This document shows positions 19,288 to 27,584 of a DNA stretch of 64,000 nt, piece after piece. The notes under the pieces were generated by a model. It saw only the letters and a list, made by a program, of their open reading frames with translations. It was not told the DNA's origin and made no database searches. A program made the position numbers and the translations under genes. The number at the start of each line of letters is the position of its first letter. Position 1 is the first letter of the stretch. Source of the stretch: Terriglobia bacterium (GTDB lineage: Bacteria; Acidobacteriota; Terriglobia; Terriglobales; Acidobacteriaceae). The DNA lies in contig JAIQGE010000007.1 in assembly GCA_020072815.1 (NCBI GenBank), positions 186,001 through 250,000 of the forward strand, read 5' to 3'.

Positions 19288-19923
19288 ATGCCTCAAGCCG
19301 CGCGCCATTTCGATATCACTGAGTGGGCTGATTACGCCAGGAACCTGGCTCCGCCCGAGCAACAAGGGCAGATGTTGGCCCATCTTGCCGCTGGATGTTC
19401 CAAATGCGGAAAGATTGAGCAGCTATTTCTGAAATTTGCAAAAGTCTGCGCCCGTGAAGGCGCATACCAGATCCCGGAGAGCACAGAGCGGCAGGTGAAA
19501 GCTCTGATCAGCATAGGAAGGGAGCCGCGTCGCTCCCCGCTGCAGCGCATGTTCGCCTCTCTGGTGTATGACAGTTTGAATGATCCCCAGCCGGTAGGAG
19601 TCCGCGGAACGCACCAGATCAGCCGCCAAGTGCTGTTCCATGCCGGCGAGTACTCGGTTGATCTGCGCTTTGAGCATGAAAAAGGCTCGGCCAGCATGGT
19701 TCTGGTAGGACAGATCTCCAACCAGAACGCCCCCGAGGATCCCATGGCCCACCTGCCGGTGATCCTGTTGGCAGGCCAGCGCGAATTGGCCCGCTCCATG
19801 AGCAACTCATTCGGTGAATTTCAGATGGAGTACGTCCCCGATACTGATCTCCGTCTGCTGGTGCCGCTGGAATCTCACGGGCAAGAATTAGAAGTCTTGC
19901 TGGGGCAGGCGCCGCAGGCTTAA
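19288..19923 (+). CDS. small cytoplasmic protein with CxxC knuckle, possibly regulatory
   Basis: The protein has 211 residues with AAGAAG just before the ATG. The N-terminal ~70 residues (TEWADYARNLAPPEQQGQM, then HLAAGCSKCGKIEQL) have the look of a zf-HC2-like anti-sigma zinc finger: an acidic helix followed by a His and a CxxC pair. The rest is a predicted beta domain (RQVLFHAGEYSVDLRFEHEK, MVLVGQISNQ). No membrane segment or signal peptide is present. Its place between an ECF-sigma/CHAT pair and two secreted subtilases suggests a soluble anti-sigma or adaptor, which is an inference from position and the Cys/His cluster. It ends 44 bases before the first subtilase. Confidence 0.65.
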   Translation: MPQAARHFDITEWADYARNLAPPEQQGQMLAHLAAGCSKCGKIEQLFLKFAKVCAREGAYQIPESTERQVKALISIGREPRRSPLQRMFASLVYDSLNDPQPVGVRGTHQISRQVLFHAGEYSVDLRFEHEKGSASMVLVGQISNQNAPEDPMAHLPVILLAGQRELARSMSNSFGEFQMEYVPDTDLRLLVPLESHGQELEVLLGQAPQA

Positions 19924-19967
19924 GTTTTTTGGAGCCAAAAGACAATCTGTAAGTGGAAGTTCTAGAC

Positions 19968-21410
19968 ATGAGGACACTGCGTCTTTTCGTCATTTTCGGC
20001 GCGTTGCTGGCGCTCGCGTTACCCGCGACGGCACAGACCAGCTACGTCCTCACCATCCCCGCCACCGTTGACGTCCAGAGTTTCGCAGCCAGCCACGGCC
20101 TGACCGTGGTCCGGGAAATCCATGATGGGACGAACTGTGTCTATGTTGTGACTTCCGCCTCCTCGGATGTGACGGGCGTTGAAACCGAAGTGGAAACAGA
20201 TGTTCGGGTCACCAGCTTTGAGGCCAACGCGCCCATCTCCCTGCCCGAGACCCTGAACGGCCTGACCGGTCCAGTCCTGACCCAGTCTACCGCTGGGATT
20301 CTTGAAACTCTGCCCGGTCGCACCCTGGTCACGTTTTTCGGCAGCACGGTACCCAGCAACTACATTACACAGACCGCCACCACGATTATTCGGCTCCCGG
20401 ACGCGCGCGCGGCGTATCCAGTCACCGGCGCTGGGATCATCGCCATCATTGATACCGGCGTAGACCCGCAGCATCCCGCTCTGGCCGGCGTCCTGGTGCC
20501 GGGGTTCGATTTCGTCCACAACACCAGCGGCATTCCTTCTGAGTTCAGTGACGCCGCCCTGATCAACCAGTCCACGGCCGGGATCCTGGAACAGTCCACC
20601 GCCGGCATTCTGGAGCAGTCCACCGCCGGCATTCTGGAAGCACAGAACGTAGTTCCCTTGAATTCGTACACGGCCGCCATTCTGGACCAGTCCACGGCCG
20701 GGATTCTGGAAGGTTTGGTTCCGCAGGATTTCGGGCATGGCACCATGACCGCGGGTGTTGCGCACCTGATTGCGCCTACGGCGAAGATCATGCCGCTCAA
20801 AGCCTTCACGATTGACGGCATGGCCACCGCCAGCGACATCATCCGCGCTATCTATTTTGCGGCTGACAACGGCGCCAACGTCATCAGCATGAGCTTCAGC
20901 ATGCCGGCCAATTCGCCCAGCCTGCAGGCTGCAATTCAGTACGCGCTGGGCAAGAACATCGTAGTGGTTGCCTCATCCGGCAATGACGGCCTGAAGACCC
21001 TGGTTTATCCGGCAAGCATTGGCGGAGTACACGGCGTAGGCTCTACCACCAACGCTGATGGCCGCAGCGCGTTTTCCAATTATGGCTCCGGAGTTGTGCT
21101 CCTGGCTGCGCCCGGTGAAGGCGTGATTACCACCTATCCCGGCGGCAACTACGCTGCGGGATGGGGGACTTCTTTTAGCGCTCCCATGGTGGCTGGAGCG
21201 GCTTCGCTGGTCCTCCAGGCGCGTCCGGCCAGCAAGCCGGGTGACGTGCTCAACGCTCTTTCCAAGGCCAAGCAGATCAGCGATATGGGCTACGGCCGTA
21301 TTGATCTCTATCAGGCCCTCAACAGCGTCATAGGCGGCTCGTCATCAATCTCTGGGACATCCGGAAGCAACACCAGCGGCAGTACCAGCGGTGGCTCCTC
21401 CAAGCCGTAA
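19968..21410 (+). CDS. secreted subtilisin-like serine protease with QSTAGILE array (copy A)
   Basis: The protein has 480 residues from the ATG at 19968 (GGAAG upstream; a GTG 15 bases earlier is less likely because it would precede the signal peptide MRTLRLFVIFGALLALALP). After a ~80-residue prodomain, the S8 triad is Asp162 (IIDTGVD), His257 (GHGTMTAG) and Ser402 (GTSFSAP). The octapeptide QSTAGILE occurs at 106-113, just after the prodomain, and again at 201-208, 209-216, 217-224 and 241-248, in the segment between Asp and His. The end is a Ser/Gly/Thr-rich tail. It is probably exported and active. A close relative follows at 21847. Confidence 0.9.
   Translation: MRTLRLFVIFGALLALALPATAQTSYVLTIPATVDVQSFAASHGLTVVREIHDGTNCVYVVTSASSDVTGVETEVETDVRVTSFEANAPISLPETLNGLTGPVLTQSTAGILETLPGRTLVTFFGSTVPSNYITQTATTIIRLPDARAAYPVTGAGIIAIIDTGVDPQHPALAGVLVPGFDFVHNTSGIPSEFSDAALINQSTAGILEQSTAGILEQSTAGILEAQNVVPLNSYTAAILDQSTAGILEGLVPQDFGHGTMTAGVAHLIAPTAKIMPLKAFTIDGMATASDIIRAIYFAADNGANVISMSFSMPANSPSLQAAIQYALGKNIVVVASSGNDGLKTLVYPASIGGVHGVGSTTNADGRSAFSNYGSGVVLLAAPGEGVITTYPGGNYAAGWGTSFSAPMVAGAASLVLQARPASKPGDVLNALSKAKQISDMGYGRIDLYQALNSVIGGSSSISGTSGSNTSGSTSGGSSKP
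20568..20711 (+). repeat. 24-bp coding minisatellite encoding QSTAGILE units (subtilase A)
   Basis: Six octads in strict register: QSTAGILE three times, AQNVVPLN, SYTAAILD, then QSTAGILE. The second and third DNA units differ by a single base, indicating recent duplication. The single extra copy after the prodomain is at 20283-20306. The array is in the segment between catalytic Asp and His. Confidence 0.9.
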
Positions 21411-21846
21411 TTCCGCCCCTTCACGTTGACCTTCTCCGCGCTTTTGTGACCACTTTTGCTCACCTGCACAAATTTATTAGCGTCTTTAATCCACTGGTAA
21501 CCTTAGGACACTTGAACCGGCGAAAAAAGGCCAATCTTGGATCAGTCCACCTTCCCCAAAGTCTTCCGGCAAGCCCAGCGTCTGCTGACGATATGTCAAC
21601 AAACCATGCATAAGACCTTTAAAAACATAAGCAATCAGTGGTTATTCGTAAAATACTTTAACCGCTGATTTCTAGTTGCAGTTTCGTCTCCAAAGCGTCC
21701 CTGAGTTTGCCCAACATTAAAGCCGAAACAAGGGCTGGACACTGTGGCTATACTGTCCTCGCATCAAGGCCAGCCTTCTGAGAAGGCAGGGTTTTACCTT
21801 TCGGCGTCGCGACGGAACGACCGCCGGAAAAGAAGATTGACGGAAA
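21411..21846 (+). other. intergenic region between the two subtilase genes
   Basis: This 436-base stretch is more AT-rich than the genes, especially at 21590-21670. No gene or strong terminator is seen. It probably carries a separate promoter for the second subtilase. Confidence 0.4.
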
Positions 21847-23244
21847 ATGTTGAAACACAGATTATTGCTAACTATTTTGCAGGCTGTTTGCTTGCTGGGG
21901 AGTGCCTCCCTGCTGGCCCAGGACAAGTTTGTCCTGGTGACCTCGCCATCCAAAGTGAGCGATGTGTGCGGCAAACATGGCTTGACACAAGTTTCCCAGG
22001 TCTCCAGCAGCTCCTCCGCCGGGGTTTACCTGGTTTCCACCTTTTCCGTTGATCCCACGATAGCTACCGATTCCTCCGTCACCAGTTTCGAGCCCAACCG
22101 GGCCCTGGGCGTACCTGAGCTCTCCGGCGCTACCATCGCAAGCCTGACCCAATCCACCGCCGGAATCCTTGAGACCCTGCCGGGACGGACAGTGGTCAGC
22201 TACTTCGGCGCCAGCGTACCGAGTAACTATGTGCAACAGACAGCGGCCGCGATCGTCCGCCTGTCAGACGCGCAGGGCTCCAAGCTTAGCGGCACAGGAA
22301 TTGTGGTTGCGATTATTGATACCGGCGTGGACCCCAGCCATCCTTTGCTGAGTCCGGTGCTCGTCCCTGGATTTGATTTCACGCGTAACCTGAGCGGCTC
22401 AGCGTCTGAGCTGCTTGATCTGGACCCAACGGTGGCCGCGTCCTTGACCCAGTCCACCGCGGGCATCCTGGAAGGCCAGAACCTGGTCCAGTTAAATGCG
22501 TCCACGGTGGCCATCCTGACCCAGTCCACCGCCGGCATCCTGGAAGGCATCGTTCCCAAGGCCTTCGGCCACGGCACCATGACGGCGGGTTTGGTCCACC
22601 TGGTCGCGCCTGGCGCAAAGATCATGCCGCTGAAGGCGTTCAGCGCAGACGGCAACTCTGACCTGTTTAACATTATCCGCGCCATCTACTACGCTGCCGA
22701 CCACGGGGCCAACGTCATCAGCATGAGCTTTGAGATCACCCAGAGCTCGCCTGCGCTGCAGAACGCCATCCAGTACGCCTTGAGCAAGAATGTGGCGATT
22801 GTGGCTGCCTCCGGCAACGATGGCCAGCAGATTCTGGTATATCCCGCCGCTTACGGCAATGTGATCGGCGTAGGTTCCACCAGCAACCAGGACGCCAAGA
22901 GCGTCTTTACCAACTTCGCCACCAACGCTATTTACGTAGCGGCTCCGGGAGAAGGCGTAATCACCTCGTATCCTGGCGGCAATTACGCTGCGGGATGGGG
23001 GACTTCGTTCAGCGCCCCTCTGGTGGCCGGCGAAGCGGCGATGCTGCTGCAGGCGAAGCCGACAATGCATCCTGGTGACGTCGCCAACGCGGTATCTCAT
23101 GCCCAGGCAGTGCAGCAGATGGGCCACGGACGAATTGATCTCTGCCAGGCGTTGATCGGCTTGAACCTGGGACCGTGTCCCGCGAGCTCAACCACAACTT
23201 CCAGCACAAGTGGCAGCACGTCGGGCGGGTCTACCGCGCCGTGA
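21847..23244 (+). CDS. secreted subtilisin-like serine protease with QSTAGILE array (copy B)
   Basis: The protein has 465 residues. A signal peptide (MLKHRLLLTILQAVCLLG, cleavage after SLLAQ) leads to a prodomain and the S8 triad: Asp158 (IIDTGVD), His242 (GHGTMTAG) and Ser387 (GTSFSAP). QSTAGILE is at 102-109, 202-209 and 226-233, with GQNLVQLN and ASTVAILT between the last two. This is the same octad plan as in copy A but with two fewer units. The proteins match along most of their length, so they are tandem duplicates with divergent prodomains. The tail is Ser/Thr/Gly-rich. A strong terminator follows. Confidence 0.9.
   Translation: MLKHRLLLTILQAVCLLGSASLLAQDKFVLVTSPSKVSDVCGKHGLTQVSQVSSSSSAGVYLVSTFSVDPTIATDSSVTSFEPNRALGVPELSGATIASLTQSTAGILETLPGRTVVSYFGASVPSNYVQQTAAAIVRLSDAQGSKLSGTGIVVAIIDTGVDPSHPLLSPVLVPGFDFTRNLSGSASELLDLDPTVAASLTQSTAGILEGQNLVQLNASTVAILTQSTAGILEGIVPKAFGHGTMTAGLVHLVAPGAKIMPLKAFSADGNSDLFNIIRAIYYAADHGANVISMSFEITQSSPALQNAIQYALSKNVAIVAASGNDGQQILVYPAAYGNVIGVGSTSNQDAKSVFTNFATNAIYVAAPGEGVITSYPGGNYAAGWGTSFSAPLVAGEAAMLLQAKPTMHPGDVANAVSHAQAVQQMGHGRIDLCQALIGLNLGPCPASSTTTSSTSGSTSGGSTAP
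22450..22545 (+). repeat. 24-bp coding repeat encoding QSTAGILE octads (subtilase B)
   Basis: Four octads in register: QSTAGILE, GQNLVQLN, ASTVAILT, QSTAGILE. This matches the last four octads of copy A unit by unit. A further copy lies at 22150-22173. Confidence 0.9.
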
Positions 23245-23268
23245 GCCGCTCGCGGATTCGACAAAATC

Positions 23269-23295
23269 AGCCCCGCCGCATGGCGGGGCTTTTTC
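23269..23295 (+). terminator. rho-independent terminator after subtilase B
   Basis: Perfect nine-base stem AGCCCCGCC (23269-23277) with GGCGGGGCT (23282-23290), loop GCAT, followed by TTTTT. It ends the protease cluster. Confidence 0.9.
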
Positions 23296-23711
23296 ACGCA
23301 CTTTCCCGGCGTTGGAGCAGCGTTGTCCGGGGGATTACGCGAATCTCAGAATGTGGCGCCCACTTGCGCTTAGCGGCGGAAGAAGCTGTCAGCTTTTCCA
23401 GCCGCGGCTTACTTACGGACATACAGCAGCATCGTGCTAACGGACAAGAGTGAGAGCGCTTTCGCGCAGTGGCGAATGGCTCCCGGCCCCGCTGCGAAAG
23501 CCAATAGGTATTGCGCCATCGCATCATTTACAATTTTTTACAACTCAATCGCCCAAAACATAAGAAGATTCATGTTGCCAAAGGCTGCCGCCCGGTGAGT
23601 TTGCGCCCGGACTTGTTTCCCGAAGCTTTTTGGATCAAAGGCGGCCTGTCACACGCGCGGCGCCACCCGTAGCGATGGAAGAGTTCTAAAGCTTCTGCCC
23701 GCTCCTTAAAC
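23296..23711 (+). other. intergenic region upstream of the glycosyltransferase pair
   Basis: No coding signal is convincing on either strand. The run around 23528-23545 (TTTACAATTTTTTACAACTC) is AT-rich and could be part of a promoter for the downstream pair. Confidence 0.4.
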
Positions 23712-25679
23712 GTGCCGGGCACACAACTGAAACGCATCTGCAACAAGAAGGGGTCACGCATTAGCGCTGTTACTGAAATCCTGGAGCCCCCGCAGCTCGC
23801 TGGTCGCCCTGGGGCGGAAGCGAATCCTGCCCTGGCTTGGCGCTACCAATTGGCGCTGGTAGCCATAGCCGCTATCGTGTTCGTCGGCTGCATGGTCTCA
23901 CCGCCTGGCTTGATGGACGACGTGGACGCGGCCCATGCGCAGCTGGCGCGCAACATGGTCCACTCCGGCGACTGGGTGGTCCCCCGTCTCGACGGCATCG
24001 CCTACATGGAAAAAGCCTCGCTGCCGTACTGGCTGATCGCCGTCTCGTATCTTGCGTTCGGAGCTCATGATTGGGCGGCGCGTCTCCCCTTTGCGCTGGC
24101 CGCAGTGTTGCTGTGCTGGGTTACTGCTCGCTACGGCCGCTGGGCCTTTGGCGAGCGCGCGGGATTCTACGCCGGGTTGGTCCTGGCCACCTGCGTTGGC
24201 CTGTTTCTCTTCACTCGCATTTTGATTCCTGACGCCATGCTGGCCCTGTGCATTTGTCTGGGCCTTTGGGCCTTTCAGCGCGCACTGAATGAAGATGGCG
24301 ACGAGTCTCACCCCCGCCGCTGGGCCGCTGTGATGGCTGCCAGCCTGGGCGTGGGTGTGCTGCTCAAGGGGCTGATCGCTGTGGTCATTCCCGCCGGCGC
24401 TGCGCTGCTTTACCTGGGATTGACGCGTCAGATTTTCTCGCGGCAAAGCTGGCGGCGGCTGCACTTGCTGAGTGGAGCGCTGATTTTCCTGGCCATCGCC
24501 GCGCCCTGGCATGTTCTGGCCACACTGCGTATGCCTCCGTACTTTGCTTCCACCATGCACAGCGCGCCCGGCGAGTATCACGGCTTCTTCTGGTTCTATT
24601 TCATGAATGAGCACGTCTTGCGCTTCCTGGGCCAGCGCTATCCGCGGGACTACAACACCGTGCCTCGCGTCGCTTTCTGGCTGCTGAACCTGGTGTGGCT
24701 GTTCCCCTGGACCGTTTATCTGCCGGCGGCGCTGAAGCTGGACTACCGGTCCGCAGCCCGCGACAGCCGCACCCGTCTGCTGGCCTTGTGTGCGATAGCG
24801 TTTTTGTTGGTCTTTTTCACCTTTTCCACCACGCAGGAATATTATTCCGTGCCCATCTATCCCGCGCTCGCTCTGCTGCTGGGCTGCGCCATCGCCCGCG
24901 ACGCCAACGGAGTCCAGGACCAGGAAGGCATCTGGCTCAAGCACGGTCGAAGGGTCCTGGGGGCGCTGGCGGCGGCCGCGGTCGTGGCCGTAGGGGGTTT
25001 GCTGTATGCGGTGCGGAATGTTTCGGCCATCGGTGATATATCACGGGCCTTGCGGCAGGACCCCAGTGCTTATACACTTTCGCTCGGCCACTTAGGGGAC
25101 CTCACCATCCCCGCTTTTGCCTACTTGCGTGCGCCGCTCGGCTTGGCTGCAGGAGCGTTTCTGGTGGGCGCCGCAGGATCATGGCTGTCTTCCGGACGGC
25201 GCGCGATCTTCGCCCAAGTGGCTATGATGGTAGTGCTGTTCCACGCCAGCCGCATGGCCCTGACGGTGTTTGATCCGTATCTGGGGTCGCGCCCGCTGGC
25301 CGAAGCGCTGCTCCATGCGCCTGAGGGACGGTTGATCGTGGACGGCGCGTACTATCCGTACTCATCGGTGATGTTTTACGCGGATCGCCCGGCATTGCTG
25401 TTGAACGGCCGCAAGAACAATCTGGAATACGGGTCTTACGCGCCCGGCGCGCCGCAGGTTTTTATCGGCGATAGTGAATTTGTGAAACTGTGGTCGGCGG
25501 GTCCGCGCTGCTATCTGGTCACTGACGCCGGGCAACTGGCGCGGGTGGAGCGGCTGCTGGGGACCGAAAAAGTGCGTGAGGTCGCCGGCAGCGGCGGCAA
25601 ATTGCTTTTGACTAATGACTTGTCCGGCGCGACTGCGGGCAGCTCCTTGGAGAAGGAGAACGTGCACGCGATATGGTAA
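23712..25679 (+). CDS. ArnT-like GT39 membrane glycosyltransferase
   Basis: The protein has up to 655 residues. After a short N-terminal tail it has about ten to twelve membrane helices. The first periplasmic loop has MDDVDAAHAQLARNM and DWVVPRLDG, then EKASLPYWL. That is the acidic motif and layout of ArnT/PMT-family enzymes, which move a sugar from a polyprenyl-phosphate donor to lipid A or protein on the periplasmic side. The start is unsure: GTG at 23712 has no ribosome site, while AAGAAGGGG at 23745-23753 points to a possible ATT at 23760. The 3' end overlaps the next gene by seven bases, so the two glycosyltransferases are probably coupled. Confidence 0.8.
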   Translation: MPGTQLKRICNKKGSRISAVTEILEPPQLAGRPGAEANPALAWRYQLALVAIAAIVFVGCMVSPPGLMDDVDAAHAQLARNMVHSGDWVVPRLDGIAYMEKASLPYWLIAVSYLAFGAHDWAARLPFALAAVLLCWVTARYGRWAFGERAGFYAGLVLATCVGLFLFTRILIPDAMLALCICLGLWAFQRALNEDGDESHPRRWAAVMAASLGVGVLLKGLIAVVIPAGAALLYLGLTRQIFSRQSWRRLHLLSGALIFLAIAAPWHVLATLRMPPYFASTMHSAPGEYHGFFWFYFMNEHVLRFLGQRYPRDYNTVPRVAFWLLNLVWLFPWTVYLPAALKLDYRSAARDSRTRLLALCAIAFLLVFFTFSTTQEYYSVPIYPALALLLGCAIARDANGVQDQEGIWLKHGRRVLGALAAAAVVAVGGLLYAVRNVSAIGDISRALRQDPSAYTLSLGHLGDLTIPAFAYLRAPLGLAAGAFLVGAAGSWLSSGRRAIFAQVAMMVVLFHASRMALTVFDPYLGSRPLAEALLHAPEGRLIVDGAYYPYSSVMFYADRPALLLNGRKNNLEYGSYAPGAPQVFIGDSEFVKLWSAGPRCYLVTDAGQLARVERLLGTEKVREVAGSGGKLLLTNDLSGATAGSSLEKENVHAIW

Positions 25680-26824
25680 TCATTGAAGCCATCTTGTCCG
25701 TCCTGCTGGCCGGTTCGCTGGTGTATTGCGTGCTGGTCATGATCGCTGCGCAGCGCTACAAAGCCGTGGGTCTGCCCGCGCCCCAGCCCGGCCCCGCGCC
25801 CGCCATCAGCATTCTCAAGCCGCTGTGCGGGCAGGACGAAGGCCTGGAAGAGAACGTCCGCAGCTTCTTTGTCCAGGACTACCCGGATTTTGAAATCATC
25901 TTCGGCGTTCATCGCGCGGACGACCCCGCGGCCACGCTCACTGAACGCATCATGAACGAATTTTCCGGACGCGTGAACGCGCGGCTGGTGGTGACTGGAG
26001 AGTCTTCTATCCCTAACGCCAAGGCCTACAGCCTGGACCGCCTGGTGCGCGAAGCCAAACACGACTTGCTGGTGATGAGTGACAGTGACGTGCGCGTCAA
26101 ACCTGATCTGCTCCAGCATCTGGCCCGCGAGTTCCAAGGCCAAAGCGAAGGTTCACGCATCGGGTTGATCACCTGTCCCTACGCTGCGGTGGCGGGGAAG
26201 AGCGTGTGGTCGCGCCTGGAAGCCATCGGCATGAACACAGAGTTGCTGGGCGGCGTGCTGGTGGCCCGCATGCTGGAAGGAATGCGCTTCGCCCTGGGCT
26301 GCACCCTGGCGGTGCGCCGCAGCGTGCTGGAAGCCATGGGCGGCTTCGGCTACTTGCAGGAATATCTGGCGGAAGATTTCGTCATCGGCCAGCGCGCCGC
26401 GCAAATGGGACACCAGGTGCTTCTTTCCTCCTCCGTCATTGAGCACCGCATCGGCAGCCAGAACATGCTGCCCAATCTCACCCATCGCCTGCGTTGGGCG
26501 CGCAGCACGCGGCGTTCGCGTCCCATGGGCTATTGGGGACAGATCTTCACGTATCCGTTGCCGCTGGCGCTGCTCTTGTGGGCCGCCTGGCCCAAGGCGT
26601 GGCCCCTGGTCCTGCTTACCTTGGTGTTGCGCGCCGGAGCCGCTGTGGCCACCGCCGCCGTGGTCCTGCGTGATCCTCTATTCCGCCGACAGTGGTGGCT
26701 GCTGCCGCTTCAGGACGTTCTCGGACTCCTGGTGTGGATGGGCGGCTTCCTGGGCGACACCATCGTGTGGCGCGACCGCAAATGCACCGTCCTGCGCGAC
26801 GGCCGCCTGCACGTGAATACCTAG
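25673..26824 (+). CDS. HpnI/ceramide-glucosyltransferase-like GT2 enzyme
   Basis: The protein has 383 residues with AGAAGGAG before the ATG. An N-terminal membrane anchor is followed by ISILKPLCGQDEGLEENV, MSDSDVRVKPDLL (the DxD-type nucleotide-sugar site), GCTLAVRRSVLEAMGGF, AEDFVIGQRAAQMGH and HRLRWARSTR (a Q/HxxRW-type acceptor motif). Two to three membrane helices follow. This series fits the GT21/HpnI branch, which attaches a hexose or N-acetylglucosamine to ceramide or bacteriohopanetetrol. With the GT39 enzyme it suggests outer-lipid glycosylation. No squalene-hopene cyclase or other hopanoid gene is in the window, so the lipid acceptor is unproven. Confidence 0.8.
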   Translation: MVIIEAILSVLLAGSLVYCVLVMIAAQRYKAVGLPAPQPGPAPAISILKPLCGQDEGLEENVRSFFVQDYPDFEIIFGVHRADDPAATLTERIMNEFSGRVNARLVVTGESSIPNAKAYSLDRLVREAKHDLLVMSDSDVRVKPDLLQHLAREFQGQSEGSRIGLITCPYAAVAGKSVWSRLEAIGMNTELLGGVLVARMLEGMRFALGCTLAVRRSVLEAMGGFGYLQEYLAEDFVIGQRAAQMGHQVLLSSSVIEHRIGSQNMLPNLTHRLRWARSTRRSRPMGYWGQIFTYPLPLALLLWAAWPKAWPLVLLTLVLRAGAAVATAAVVLRDPLFRRQWWLLPLQDVLGLLVWMGGFLGDTIVWRDRKCTVLRDGRLHVNT

Positions 26825-27284
26825 TCAAGTGCGTCGTTAATTGCAGGAGTGCGCCTTCGCACGGCCAGAGAATTTTCAAAGCAAATCTGCCCGTTTTCCC
26901 CACGGGTTGGCTTGCCCCTGCTTCAAGGGCGAGAGACAAAAACAGCTCCGGCCAACAAAACTGCTCGGCGAATTGCTTAGTGGCGAGCCTTCGCATTGAT
27001 GCGCCCAAGTGCAAGAAGAACTGATAAGAGTTTTCACAGATTGGCAAATTCCGAAAATGAAGGCCGCGAAGCGGCGTAAGTCCTTTAGGGCACGTTGCAA
27101 CTTTCAGTCGCTCGAGATTAGAAACAGCTTTTTTTAGGGAATCCCGAAATATTAGTAACTTTAAATATCAACATTAGAACTTCATTATTACTTTAGTTAT
27201 AGTCGTGATATTGTGTGATAGAGCTCACATTATTCAGTATTTTGCCGTGATACTTTCCTCTGAGTTCACGGAGGAAAGCAAGTC
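26825..27284 (+). other. intergenic promoter region of the PilZ operon
   Basis: No gene is seen in 460 bases. The part from 27110 to 27250 is distinctly AT-rich and includes the CRP-type palindrome at 27214. It should hold the promoter of the four-gene operon that starts at 27285. Confidence 0.5.
27214..27229. promoter_or_regulatory. CRP/FNR-superfamily-type operator, perfect TGTGA-N6-TCACA
   Basis: The sequence TGTGA-TAGAGC-TCACA is a perfect inverted repeat matching the classical CRP consensus. It lies 56 bases before the start codon at 27285 in AT-rich DNA. The matching regulator is not in the window. Identical half-sites recur at 33446 and 38868. Confidence 0.6.
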
Positions 27285-27584
27285 ATGTTACTAAGCGAAG
27301 GCGAATTCATCGGGGCATCAGTTCCGCAACACTTGTTCCTGATTCGCGAAACCTGCAAACAATGCCAGCACCCCGCGCACTTCACGATCCTCATTGTCCT
27401 GAGCGCGAGCAGCGCACAGGCCAGGAAAGTTCCGCTCTGCAAGAGCCATTGGGAGCAGGCGATAAAGGAAGTTCCTACAAATCCAGTTCCTACAAATCCT
27501 ATGAAGAGACCCGAATATCCGCTGGAGTTGGCGAAGCTCATTCCCTTTCCGGAACCTGATAGTGAGAGGGCGGGATGTCAATGA
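27285..27584 (+). CDS. CxxC-x24-CxxH mini-protein (putative zinc-binding), paralogue 1
   Basis: The protein has 99 residues with a strong GGAGGAAA ribosome site. Cys24 and Cys27 (CKQC) plus Cys52 and His55 (CKSHW) form a likely four-ligand zinc site. The C-terminal third has a duplicated VPTNP unit. The protein at 28323 has Cys at exactly positions 24 and 27 and then CxxH, so the two are paralogues around the PilZ gene. I know no named family. It is the first gene of the operon and overlaps the PilZ gene by ten bases. Confidence 0.65.
   Translation: MLLSEGEFIGASVPQHLFLIRETCKQCQHPAHFTILIVLSASSAQARKVPLCKSHWEQAIKEVPTNPVPTNPMKRPEYPLELAKLIPFPEPDSERAGCQ

Noticed and set aside
20568-20711. 24-bp direct repeats, considered as a CRISPR-like array
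   Set aside because: There are no spacers; the units are contiguous, in frame and inside a protease gene.
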